Shown piece by piece: positions 13,001 through 22,495 of a stretch of 64,000 bases of DNA. Where the stretch lies: positions 2,373,001-2,437,000 of the forward strand of contig NC_069135.1 of the NCBI RefSeq assembly GCF_026914265.1, written 5' to 3'. Position 1 is the stretch's first letter, and the number at the start of each line of letters is the position of its first letter. The position numbers and the translations under genes were made by a program. The notes beneath the pieces are model-generated. The model saw nothing but the letters and a program-made list of their open reading frames with translations. It ran no database searches and had not been told where the DNA came from. The DNA comes from Mya arenaria. Taxonomy: Eukaryota; Mollusca; Bivalvia; Myida; Myidae.

Positions 13001-14932
13001 TTGTGCCGCTGTTGTAGTAGTTGTGGTCGGTGCCGCTGTAGTGGTAGTAGTGGTCGGTGCCGCTGTTGTTGTAGTGGTTTGTGCCGCTGTTGTAGTAGTT
13101 GTGGTCGGTGCCGCTGTAGTGGTAGTAGTGGTCGGTGCCGCTGTTGTTGTAGTGGTCGTAGCCGCTGTAGTAGTTGTGGTCGGTGCAGCTGTAGTAGTTG
13201 TGGTCTGTGCCGCTGTTGTTGTAGTGGTCGGTGCCGCTGTTGTAGTAGTGGTCGGTGCCGCTGTTGTAGTAGTGGTCGGTGCCTCTGTTGTAGTAGTAGT
13301 GGTCGGTGCCGCTGTAGTAGTAGTGGTTGGTGCCGCTGTTGTTGTTGTGGTCGGTGCCGCTGTTGTAGAAGTAGTGGTCGGTGCCGCTGTTGTTGTTGTT
13401 GTCGGTGCCGCTGTTGTAGAAGTAGTGGTCGGTGCCGCTGTTGTTGTTGTTGTCGCTGCCGCTGTTGTTGTAGTAGTGGTCGGTGCCGCTGTTGTTGAAG
13501 TGGTCGGTGCTGCTGTAGTAGTTGTGGTCGGTGCAGCTGTTGTTGTAGTAGTGGTTGGTGCCGCTGTTGTTGTAGTGGTCGGTGCCGCTGTAGTAGTAGT
13601 GGTCGGTGCCGCTGTTGTTGAAGTGGTCGGTGCCGCTGTAGTAGTTGTGGTCGGTGCAGCTGTAGTTGTAGTTGTTGGTGCCGCTGTTGTTGTAGTGGTC
13701 GGTGCAGCAGTAGTTGTTGTGGTCGGTGCCGCTGTTGTTGTAGTTGTGGTCGGTGCAGCAGTAGTTGTAGTGGTTGGTGCTGCTGTAGTAGTTGTGGTCG
13801 GTGCCGCTGTTGTTGTAGTGGTCGGTGCCGCTGTAGTAGTAGTGATCGGTGCCATTGTTGTAGTAGTGGTCGGTGCCGCTGTCGTAGTAGTGGTCGGTGC
13901 AGCTGTTGTAGTTGTGGTCGGTGCCGCTGTTGTTGTAGTGGTCGGAGCCGCTGTAGTAGTAGTGGTCGGTGCAGCTGTAGTAGTTGTGGTCGGTGCCGCT
14001 GTTGTTGTAGTAGTCGGAGCCGCTGTAGTAGTAATGGTCGGTGCCACTGTTGTAGTAGTGGTCGGTGCCGCTGTTGTAGTAGTGGTCGGTGCCCCTGTTG
14101 TAGTTGTGGTCGGTGCCGCTGTTGTTGTAGTGGTTGGTGCCCCTGTTGTAGTAGTAGTTGTCGGTGCCGCTGTTGTTGTTGTGGTCGGTGCCGCTGTTGT
14201 AGTAGTAGTGGTTGGTGCCGCTGTTGTTGTTGTTGTCGCTGCCGCTGTTGTAGTAGAAGTGGTCGGTGCCGCTGTTGTTGTAGTGGTCGGTGCCGTTGTA
14301 GTAGTAGTGGTCGGTACCGGTGTTGTTGTTGTGGTCGGTGCCGCTGTAGTAGTTGTGGTCGGTGCAGCTGTAGTTGTAGTTGTTGGTGCCGCTGTTGTTG
14401 TAGTGGTCTGTGCAGCAGTAGTTGTTGTGGTCGGTGCCGCTGTTGTTGTAGTGGTCGGTGCCGCTGTTGTTGTAGTGGTCGGTGCCGCTGTTGTTGTAGT
14501 GGTCGATGTCGCTGTAATTGTTGTGGTCGGTGCGGCTGTTGTTGTAGTGGTTGGTGCCGCTGTTGTTGTAGTGGTCGGTGCCGCTGTTGTTGTAGTGGTC
14601 GGTGCCGCTGTTGTTGTAGTGGTCGGTGCCGCTGTTGTTGTAGTGGTCAGTGCCGCTGTTGTTGTAGTGGTCGGTGCCGCTGTTGTAGTAGTGGTTGGTT
14701 CCGCTGTTGTAGTAGTGGTCGGTGCCGCTGTTGTTGTAGTGGTCGGTGCCGCTGTTGTTGCAGTGGTCGGTACCGCTCTCGTAGTAGTAGTGGTTGGTGC
14801 CGCTGTCGTAATAGTGGTTGGTGCTGCTGTCGTAGTAGTCGTCGGCCCACTCGTTGTTGTTGTAGTTAACGCTGTTGTTGTTTTGGCCGTAAGAAAAATT
14901 GTTTTTGCCAACAATAGCAACAATACATGCCC
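825..14932 (-). CDS. Mucin-like secreted/surface protein: Thr-rich repeats - EGF - NIDO - AMOP - VWD (3' partial, first exon not found)
   Basis: Eight exons join in frame: 14932-7330, 6923-6805, 3877-3704, 3407-3249, 2797-2145, 1726-1560, 1415-1170 and 1022-825, giving 3106 codons with all splice phases matching. Domain order: a hydrophobic leucine run, about 2480 residues of TTTTTAAP-type repeats, one six-cysteine EGF domain, a NIDO domain (LSPYWANMKY, VVVTWRKMKY, FQAVLATDYLTTYYGIIY), an AMOP domain (ECKAWL to RPVC) and the start of a VWD domain (GDPHITTLDG, YTFNGHGEF). NIDO-AMOP-VWD proteins with mucin regions include vertebrate MUC4 and the 'mucin-like proteins' of mollusc and coral matrices and mucus. 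They are extracellular, and the Thr tract would be densely O-glycosylated. The VWD domain continues beyond position 825, so the 3' end lies left of the window. The true start codon is not visible (see the large exon). Family assignment is firm; a role in mucus, periostracum or shell matrix is inference. Confidence 0.9.
1170..1415 (-). CDS. Exon: VWD domain, first half
   Basis: Acceptor TTCTGTTTACAG, donor GTACAG; 246 bp, phase 1 at both ends. It encodes GDPHITTLDGFMYTFNGHGE followed by FVMIRSDTGSFELQGRFQPA. GDPHxxTxDG and YTFNGxGE are diagnostic of VWD domains in MUC4-like proteins. Confidence 0.92.
1560..1726 (-). CDS. Exon: C-terminal part of AMOP
   Basis: Acceptor ATATTCTTCAG, donor GTAGTG; 167 bp from phase 2 to phase 1. 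It encodes LFRGLGSSNGDFVAEQTAYT then MCCVNGASLTTEDICGSYLA and LRPVCTSKRFEAGGA. The CC and C-x2-Y-x3-RP-x-C spacing is the standard AMOP ending. Confidence 0.9.
2145..2797 (-). CDS. Exon: end of NIDO and most of AMOP
   Basis: Acceptor TACGTTTTCAG; 653 bp ending in phase 2 at TACAG followed by GTCTAA, a weak donor, but the joined AMOP sequence continues correctly. It begins PATFQAVLATDYLTTYYGII (NIDO FQ-x-V-L-x-T-D and Tyr-rich strand) and later carries the AMOP half with ECKAWL, YCPASF, NGYTCYFIP and MRCCYSAAG. Confidence 0.9.
3249..3407 (-). CDS. Exon: NIDO domain, VVVTW strand
   Basis: Acceptor TTAACCGCCAG preceded by a C-run (ten or more G on the plus strand near 3427-3437), donor GTAAGG; 159 bp, phase 0. 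It encodes DSGIYVRVLRSS and ends FAVVVTWRKMKYSSQ. The VVVTW strand aligns with the 'ILKITW' strand of MUC4-type NIDO domains. Confidence 0.85.
3704..3877 (-). CDS. Exon: NIDO domain, middle
   Basis: Acceptor CAACCAG, donor GTAAGT; 174 bp, phase 0 at both ends. It encodes a segment ending SAEDVCILSPYWANMKYSTDP. This corresponds to the 'hydrophobic-APFW-D' strand of NIDO domains, with PYWANMKY in the usual FWxDxD position. Confidence 0.82.
4188..4358. mobile_element. Foldback MITE, about 170 bp, TA-flanked
   Basis: The two ends are about 45 bp imperfect inverted repeats: left TACTTTAAATAG then TTGCCTGTGG and CAGTTGGGTAAAAT; right ATTTTACCCAACTG, then CCACAGGTAAC and TATTTAAAGTA. The loop is about 70-90 bp. 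Outer TA dinucleotides would fit a Tc1/mariner-type target, but family is inference. It lies in the intron between the first two NIDO exons. Confidence 0.75.
4353..6755. mobile_element. Possible older hAT relative that received the 1250 bp element
   Basis: The left part starts TAGGGATGCAAACGAAT and carries TTCGAATATTCG-type motifs (4353-4440); the right part (6690-6755) carries CGAATATTCGAATACC and a mirror series ending CGAATATTCGAGTCTCTG. These resemble the ends of the younger element but with TATTCG rather than TATCCG motifs. The right terminus does not match the left well and no target duplication was found, so the outer boundary is uncertain. Confidence 0.4.
4997..6246. mobile_element. 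Non-autonomous hAT-type element (1250 bp) with 8 bp target duplication
   Basis: The element begins TAGGGATGAAAGCG and ends in TTTCCATCCCTA, giving terminal inverted repeats with TAGGGATG at each tip. It is flanked on both sides by CTTTTTTC (4989-4996 and 6247-6254), an exact 8 bp duplication, which is the hAT hallmark. Subterminal regions are rich in GGATATC, TATCCGGATA and CGAATA motifs. No transposase ORF is present. It is intronic in the mucin-like gene. Confidence 0.88.
6805..6923 (-). CDS. Exon: start of NIDO region
   Basis: Acceptor TTTGCTTCAG, donor GTAAGT; 119 bp joining phase 1 to phase 0. It encodes ITLLNYSSSTKVSRANNYSD then YYFFNMAVPIDSGYAYSFY. The pattern (an acidic or polar NDYYSDYF-like stretch, then P-I-x-S-G/F-x-F-Y) resembles the beginning of NIDO regions in MUC4-like proteins. 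Confidence 0.8.
7330..14932 (-). CDS. Exon: giant mucin-repeat exon ending in an EGF domain
   Basis: The exon is 7603 bp, 2534 codons plus one base, ending at a GTAAGT donor after the EGF residues DNSCF. Upstream, TTTATTTTCAG makes a good acceptor, and the exon opens GHVLLLLLAKTIFLTA, a hydrophobic stretch that could complete a signal peptide. The coding frame has no ATG before the repeats, so a short first exon with the initiator must lie to the right and was not identified. The EGF domain carries its six cysteines in CGAIC, KC, YQC, IC and SC (about 7332-7440). Confidence 0.88.
7441..14880 (-). repeat. Coding minisatellite: about 300 units of 24 bp (some 27 bp) encoding (T)5-6-A-A-P
   Basis: The basic unit is eight codons, PTTTTTAA, with frequent nine-codon units carrying an extra Thr. 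Substitutions at the A-A positions give VA, GA, SP, LA and EA variants; a few units carry I, S or N for T. The tract is a classic mucin PTS domain: proline, threonine and alanine with almost no other residues. Unit length is always a multiple of three, which keeps all three frames on this strand and one on the other open for kilobases. Confidence 0.95.
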
Positions 14933-15736
14933 CTGAAAATAAATAGAATAAATGTTGCAGCATGGTCCATGACCTTAAGATTGTTGAGAGTTGAATAATA
15001 TAAAGACATTTTCTGAAGCACTTCTCTTTGTTTCGTTTTTAAATTGCCATATTTACATCGTGCACTAAGCATAGGTTTTTCTTTATGAAAGTATAATTTT
15101 CAACTCTGGCGGCATGAAAAAATGCTGAACAGCATTTAAACAATTAAAGTATACATATCTTTAAGACTAACAATACCATCCGCATTGTTTTATGATATTG
15201 CATTAAATTTAAACTCAATTACACAACAAAATGATTCTTGCATTTTTTGGTGACAAGCATTCAGCAGTTGATTTAAAGTGACTTAGTTTGTAATGTTCAT
15301 GATTCATTTGTGAATTGATGGGGTTCATTTTTGAAAATAACACAAAACAAGCAAATCGTGTGGTCTTTCTACTATTTGAACCTTTCTATTTGAATATATG
15401 TGCACGGATTATTTAGTGTACGGCAAGACGGACGAACTCGTTTTAAGTTATCAGCTTGAAATGACTATAGAATGCCTCTAGGCTTTCCAGTGGGCATATG
15501 CGACCTATTAAATAACTCACTGAATTAAACCCATAAATATGACTACTGTAAATGGAAATCTGGCATTTGTTCTCGTTAACAATTGGCTGTTATCTTATGC
15601 TGGATTGTTGAAAGAGCTCAAAGAAATGTTTAAATGTGAATCTATCCGGTAATTTCATTGGTGGAGGCATGAGTCTGACGCACTTCATTCTAAAAACAGA
15701 AATATGTTATATGAATTGGAAGGCAGTTGGTAATTG
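14933..15736. other. AT-rich 5' flank of the mucin-like gene; first exon not identified
   Basis: This stretch should contain or lead to the first exon and promoter of the minus-strand mucin gene. I see no convincing minus-strand exon with ATG and a GTAAGT-type donor here. Two ATG-initiated reading frames enter the large exon near 14963 and 15072, but both are out of frame with the mucin repeats. Confidence 0.5.
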
Positions 15737-17077
15737 GTAGTCGGGGATTCGAATATTCAACTATCTGCTAGTTGCCAGTCGGGGATTCGAATATTCAACT
15801 ACATTGTACCTGCTAGTTGCCAGTCAGGGATTCGAATTTTCAACTACCTGCTAGTTGCCAGTCGGGGATTCGAATAGTCAACTATCTGCTAGTTGCCAGT
15901 CGGGGATTCGAATATTCAACTATCTGCTAGTTGCCAGTCGGGGATTCGAATATTCAACTACCTGCTAGTTGCCAGTTGGGGATTCGAATATTCAACTACA
16001 TTGTACCTGCTAGTTGCCAGTCGGGGATTCGAATATTCAACTACCTGCTAGTTGCCAGTCGGGGATTCGAATATTCAACTACCTGCTAGTTGCCAGTCGG
16101 GGATTCGAATATTCAACTATCTGCTAATTGCCAGTCGGGGATTCGAATATTCAGCTACCTGCTTGTTGCCAGTCGGGGATTCGAATATTCAACTACCTGC
16201 TAGTTGCCAGTTGGGGATTCGAATATTCAACTACATTGTACCTGCTAGTTGCCAGTCGGGGATTCGAATATTCAACTACCTGCTAGTTGCCAGTCGGGGA
16301 TTCGAATATTCAACTACCTGCTAGTTGCCAGTCGGGGATTCGAATATTCAACTATCTGCTAGTTCCCAGTCGGGGATTCGAATATTCAACTATCTGCTAA
16401 TTGCCAGTCGGGGATTAGAATATTCAACTACCTGCTAGTTAGCAGTTGGGGATTCGAATATTCAACTACATTGTACCTGCTAGTTGCCAGTCGGGGATTC
16501 GAATATTCAACTACCTGCTAGTTGCCAGTCGGGGATTCGAATATCCAACTACCTGCTAGTTGCCAGTCGGGGATTCGAATATTCAACTATCTGCTAATTG
16601 CCAGTCGGGGATTAGAATATTCAGCTACCTGCTAGTTAGCAGTTGGGGATTCGAATATTCAACTACATTGTACCTGCTAATTGCCAGTCGGGGATTCGAA
16701 TATCCAACTACCTGCTAGTTGCCAGTCGGGGATTCGAATATTCAACTACCTGCTAGTTGCCAGTCGGGGATTAGAATATCCAACTACCTGCTAGTTGCCA
16801 GTCGGGGATTCGAATATTCAACTACCTGCTAGTTGCCAGTCGGGGATTCGAATATTCAACTATCTGCTAGTTCCCAGTCGGGGATTCGAATATCCAACTA
16901 CCTGCTAGTTGCCAGTCGGGGATTCGAATATTCAACTACCTGCTAGTTGCCAGTCGGGGATTTGAATATTCAACTACCTGCTAGTTAGCAGTTGGGGATT
17001 CGAATATTTAAATACCAGATAGTTGCCAGTTGGGGTTTCGAATATTGAACAACCTGCTGCCAGTTGGGGATTCGAAA
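15737..17077. repeat. 38 bp satellite array (about 35 units) with a 45 bp variant
   Basis: The unit is CTGCTAGTTGCCAGTCGGGG followed by ATTCGAATATTCAACTAC (38 bp). A 45 bp variant adds ATTGTAC, and nearly always follows a unit with CAGTTGGGG instead of CAGTCGGGG. The 45 bp variants sit at 15803, 16000, 16235, 16470 and 16667. Units decay at the right end (from 16980). The apparent 90-aa ORF here is only the repeat read through. Confidence 0.95.
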
Positions 17078-18864
17078 AATCAGAGTTAGATGTAAATATT
17101 ACGCAATTCGACTTTTTCAAGTTGGTCTGCGCATGAACAAGACATTATCTGAACCCCCAAACTACAAACTGGTTGGTAGTTGGGTATTCAGATTTTGTCT
17201 TGTTAATGGTTAAAAGGGTACACATGTAAGGAAATCACACGCTTAATGTATTCTTATGCATGTACACATATGTATCTTCGGAACAAACACTATTTAAAGA
17301 GATCTATCATTGTATCTTTTATCATCTCAATGCACTGCCGATCTTTCTCGGAATATCATAACTGTGTCTTTTAAAGTTATCAGTCATCATATCCGTTTCG
17401 TTCAGTACCGTTTGGGGCAAAATAAGGCTTTAACTTCTATACGTTGTCAAGAATGTTCTTGTTTTACCTTTTTGTCAGAGTCTGTCTGAAGTAAATCAAA
17501 GATAATAAATAATATTAATATAATCGATGAGTTTGAGCAAGCACATTCACAGTCATTGGACGCATTCAGAACTCCTCGGCCATTTTTATTGAAAACAAAT
17601 CCTAGGATATGTATGGACGGTTTACATACTCAGAAATCGGTATGTTTTAATCAAGCAGTTAAACCTAATGACTCAACTCTTGGAATCTCATTATGTTTGC
17701 AATAATACACTTCATTGGCAATCAATTTAAACTTAGATCAATAAATACAAGCTAAAAACACTACATTTAATTAATGATATAATTCAAACATTTACGGACT
17801 ACTTTAACTGATATACCGGCACACATCTGAGGTTGTTTTGGATAAAAATTGCCGAGGAGTTCCGAATGCCATCGGACGATGCAAGAGATATATTTTGCAA
17901 ATATGGAATTCGGTCGGTAGTATACATTGACTGAAGCTCTGTGCCGAGCGTATGTTATACAAAATGAAAACATATGAACTCGTTCTGGCAAGTAATAATA
18001 TTGCATATTAAAACTCTGCCCCAGGACTCGGTAATATATTGTCAAATCATATCATTAACCTTTACATATGTGAAGGACTAGCAAACAGACAGGGTCCCAC
18101 AAATGGATATGATTTCGCAAATAGGCAGGTGTTGTTCTATTTGGAGACATTTCCCCACAAACGAGCAGGTTTTAGAAATAAATTCCCTCGAATGGGCAGA
18201 TTTTTATCCGAAACGACGGCAAAGTACCGGAGTCGGGGAGGGATTCGTAAATATTTGAATCCCGAAATTAGTGTTATGCGCGACAAAACACTTGCAAGGT
18301 TCTGACGTCATATACGTCCGCCGACGTCACGGCAAGTTTTTCATATTTAGCGTAAGTGGGCTTGTTTAATATCGTAAAGTGTTTATGTTACGGTTCTATC
18401 TCAGCATGCGTTTTACTTATACAATAATTAAAACGACCGGTCATATATTTTGTTATAAACTATTCCGGGTATCACATTTCTGCAATGCATGTAACGCGGA
18501 AAATGGCATTGAGCACTTTGTAAGATTCACGTCTAGTCATCAGCGAAAGTGAAACAGGTAAGTTATTGTTTTGTTATTATTTATCGAGAAAAACATGTAA
18601 TAAAACGAATCCGACACTTGTCATCATACAATAATTATACGCTTTATTCGACTCGTCCAAGAAAGATGTTAGTAAGCTCACCTAAGGCTAAAATAACGAA
18701 AAAAAATATCGGAGACATATGCTCCCCTTATTTCACGCCTATACAACATTCAAAGAAATCAGAAAATAAACTACTGTATCTTGAACGTTTACCACCTTGG
18801 AGTACACACCACGTATAGATGTATAATATAACCCGCAGACCATTACAGGTGTTTATTAAACATC
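17078..18864. other. Gene-poor interval with a 37 bp inverted repeat and one strong splice donor
   Basis: Inverted segments at about 17555-17592 and 17843-17880 share GAACTCCTCGGC or its complement and could form the arms of a roughly 325 bp foldback element. A cAMP-response-element-like TGACGTCA occurs at 18303-18310, and a perfect CAG|GTAAGT donor at 18557/18558. No coding region can be supported. Confidence 0.5.
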
Positions 18865-19223
18865 TTAAAGCTGCTCTCTTACAGATGTGTCATTTGACAA
18901 CTGCTTTATTTTATTTTTTTCTTTGAATGAGCCTTTTTTGCATCGAATGTCTTGAAAACAGTGATAAAGGGCTGTTGACAAAAATCAGATGGCAGTTTAT
19001 CATATTATCATATTTATGTTAGAAAATTGATGTTGTATGACTAAAATCGTTACTAACGCTTTAAGAAAAATGAAATTTTGGACAGCGTATCACACAATTC
19101 AGATCTGTTCTGTTGTGAATTATCTAATATGACTGAATTGGAGGCATTGATGCCAATATAAGCCGATTCTGGTACATAACATTTAAAAAGTGTCAAAACT
19201 GACAATCTGTGAGAGTGCAGCTT
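18865..19223. mobile_element. Palindromic MITE family, copy 1 (most diverged)
   Basis: It begins TTAAAGCTGC and CTCTTACAGATG and ends with ATCTGTGAGAGTGCAGCTTG. Internally it shows the family features seen in two other copies: GACAAAAATCAGAT, a run reading GTTACTAACG, and GTCAAAACTGACAATCTG near the right end. It has diverged from the other two and its right TTAA is lost. Confidence 0.75.
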
Positions 19224-19732
19224 GTCTCGACTTTAATCAATTTCTTAAAGTTTTCAAAGTCAAATAAAAAAGGCTTAAGTTTTTTTTCTAAAGTGAAATT
19301 ACTATTATATTCAATAAAATGGATTAAAATATAACAGATGATAATAAGTAATGCTTTCAAATGAGCAGTGAGACGTTAGGAAATACCTGTAGACCTGCCC
19401 AGACCTGTCGCCAGCGCGCAGAGGAAGTTTAATAAAAACATATTGCGAACTTGAAAGAATGCCGGAAAATACATGGAATAATGGATTTCACAATATAGTA
19501 CGAAATACGGAATGTCATTATACGTGTAAATAGAAAATGAGCATACATAGTAACATTATTTTACTCAACAGGCTTAGTCAGAAGACAATACCGTCTGCCT
19601 TGATACCAATATATATATGGTAACCAGGCCAAATAAGTCGATATAATGGTCAATCAGAAAATGAAATACTATAGCGTAATGTAAAATACAACAAAAAATG
19701 GGTCTATACTTGTACAAACGTTCTTATACAGC
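19224..19732. other. Interval with no supported feature
   Basis: AT-rich sequence between a MITE and the 28 bp satellite. I see no ORF, RNA gene or repeat here. Confidence 0.5.
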
Positions 19733-20799
19733 CAACGTACAACCAACGTACACCGTGTAGTCTCGTACAACCAACGTACACCGTGTAGTCTAGTACAACC
19801 AACGTACACCGTGTAGTCTCGTACAGCCAACGTACACCGTGTAGTCTAGTACAACCAACGTACACCGTGTAGTCTAGTACAACCAACGTACACCGTGTAG
19901 TCTCGTACAACCAACGTACACCGTGTAGTCTCGTACAACCAACGTACACCGTGTAGTCTAGTACAACCAACGTACACCGTGTAGTCTAGTACAACCAACG
20001 TACACCGTGTAGTCTAGTACAACCAACGTACACCGTGTAGTCTCGTACAACCAACGTACACCGTGTAGTCTCGTACAACCAACGTACACCGTGTAGTCTA
20101 GTACAACCAACGTACACGTGTAGTCTAGTACAACCAACGTACACCGTGTAGTCTCGTACAACCAACGTACACCGTGTAGTCTCGTACAACCAACGAACAC
20201 CGTGTAGTCTCGTACAACCAACGTACACCGTGTAGTCTCGTACAACCAACGTACACCGTGTAGTCCAACCAGCGTACATCGTGTATACTCGTACAACCAA
20301 CGTACACCGTGTAGTCTCGTACAACCAGCGTACACCGTGTAGTCTTGTACAACCAGCGTACACCGTGTAGTCTCGTACAACCAGCGTACACCGTGTAGAC
20401 TCGTACAACCAACGTACACCGTGTAATCTAGTACAACCAACGTACACCGTGTAGTCTAGTACAACAAACGTACACCGTGTAGTCTAGTACAACCAACGTA
20501 CACCGTGTAGTCTCGTACAACCAACGTACACCGTGTAGTCTAGTACAACCAACGTACACCGTGTAGTCTCGTACAACCAACGTACACCGTGCAGTCTCGT
20601 ACAACCAACGTACACCGTGTAGTCTAGTACAACCAACGTACACCGTGTAGTCTCGTACAACCAACGTACACCGTGTAGTCTAGTACAACCAACGTACACC
20701 GTGTAGTCTAGTACAACCAACGTACACCGTGTAGTCTAGTACAACCAACGTACATTATGTATTTTCCTACACCCAAAGTACACCGTGTAGTCTCGTACA
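19733..20799. repeat. 28 bp satellite array (about 38 units)
   Basis: The unit is GTACAACCAACGTACACCGT followed by GTAGTCTC or GTAGTCTA (28 bp). Units are nearly identical apart from the C/A alternation at the last base and a short divergent block (20230-20420) with CCAGCG for CCAACG. As 28 is not a multiple of three, each strand cycles through frames without stops and yields false ORFs of up to 160 residues rich in VYVGCTRLHG. Confidence 0.95.
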
Positions 20800-20933
20800 A
20801 TTAATATTATTTTACTATGTAATGTTTCAATTCGTTCATCTGCAAATACGGAAATTTCTACACAAATCTACACGCTGGTAATCCTGACGGCTTATCCTAG
20901 ATTCACTTGAATGTACGTTTTCATTTAAAGCTG

Positions 20934-21288
20934 CACTTTCACAGATTGAACGTTTTGACAACTTTTTTTTATTTTTTGTCATGGAACGAGCCAATTTTTG
21001 CGAAAATCCATGGAAACCAGTTATATAAGACTGCCGACAAAAATAAGATCGCAGGTTTTTATATTTGAGATCAAAAATTGATGTTTTATGCATTTTTCTT
21101 AAACCGTTAGTAACGGTTTAAGCCATAAAACATTAATTTTCGAACAGAAATATGAACATCTGCGAACTGAGTTTCTGTTTGCAATCTTATATCACTGGTC
21201 TTCAGATATTTACGCAAACATTTGCTCTTTCAAAGACAGAAAATAAAAAAGTTGTAAATTTGGTATATTTGTGAGAGTGCAGATTTAA
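20934..21288. mobile_element. Palindromic MITE family, copy 2
   Basis: It begins TTTAAAGCTGCACTTTCACA and ends TTGTGAGAGTGCAGATTTAAA. The two halves are largely complementary around the central palindrome AAACCGTTAGTAACGGTTTA. No coding capacity; mobilisation would need a transposase from elsewhere. Confidence 0.85.
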
Positions 21289-22240
21289 AATAATCCGTCA
21301 TTTAAAAAAAATGTCAGATTATTGTATGTGTTTATCATTTAGAAGAAATATTTATAATTATTTTGTCAAATGACATGTGAAAAATGAATGAAACTTGCTT
21401 TTCTAGATATCAGTTTATTTGAATATTTAATATTTTTGACGTTGTTGTCGGTGGTGATGATGGTGTTGTGTTGTTGCTGTTGTTGTTGTTTTAGTTGTTT
21501 CTGCTGCTGTTGTTGTTGATGTTGCTGTGTATTGTTTTTGTTATCAAAATGAATATTGCATTTTCATTATCTACAATTAAACTCACTTTTAGTCTCGTTT
21601 TCATGGTTACTGGTCTTGTCCGATAAAGTCTTCTTCGATAAGTCCTTGCTGTTGTAATCAGTTTGTTATGGAATTTCACCACGAATTATATTTCCTACAC
21701 TGTTCGTATAATTGTAACGTGTATATATTTTGTAATAATCTACAAGTAACACTCCAAACATGTAAATGTTATATAAGTAGGCTCCTTTTTTTAATCATTT
21801 AAATTTTACATGATATTTTCAAACTATTACAAACTACAGTTACAGACTTAGTACTAACTATTTAATCTGTCAATATGGTGATATGTGCGGTACTGTTGTA
21901 AATATACAAGCATGATTTCAGCAGAATGGTTGTTTGTACAAAGTTGATGGCAATGTTCTGTATGTATCTGCCAACAACATAAAGATTGGACTCCACCTTT
22001 CTTAAAGCACAAAATCACAGTTTCTATCGTTTCAAAAAGAGACACATCTTTTATTCTCATATTAATATCAATGTACGTCATGCTCTTTTGTTTCTTTCGT
22101 TATTTAACAATATTTAAAAAACATTCAGTTGTCAAGTGGCAAGTGAAATATAAATGAAACACATACTAGTACTCTTTTTGCGGGTTTAGGTGCAATTTCT
22201 AATCTAATCTAGCAAATTTGTAATATGCTCTGTTATTATT
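21289..22240. other. Gene-poor interval with a TTG/TGT-rich low-complexity patch
   Basis: A GTTGTTGTT-rich stretch lies at about 21438-21540. The remainder is AT-rich sequence with only short chance ORFs. Confidence 0.5.

Positions 22241-22495
<255 letters not shown>

Noticed and set aside
7404-14936. Plus-strand ORF of about 2510 codons rich in VVVVVGAAV
   Set aside because: It is the antisense of the mucin repeats. The unit is a multiple of three without stops in this frame, and the substitution pattern favours the minus-strand Thr frame.
9318-14963. Minus-strand ORF of 1881 codons (HYNNSGTD repeats) opening with a signal-peptide-like sequence
   Set aside because: Its residues vary freely where the Thr frame is constant, and only the Thr frame continues into the EGF domain. 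The signal-like start is kept as an open question in the findings.
15740-17075. tRNA-like B-box in GGGGATTCGAATATTC of the 38 bp unit
   Set aside because: No A-box at the right distance and no cloverleaf; the similarity is a short palindromic coincidence.
19704-20720. ORFs of 78-160 codons with VYVGCTRLHG repeats
   Set aside because: Read-through of the 28 bp satellite; the same sequence appears in all three frames.
15737-20799. CRISPR-like regular repeats
   Set aside because: The 38 bp and 28 bp units are contiguous without unique spacers, and the setting is eukaryotic satellite DNA.
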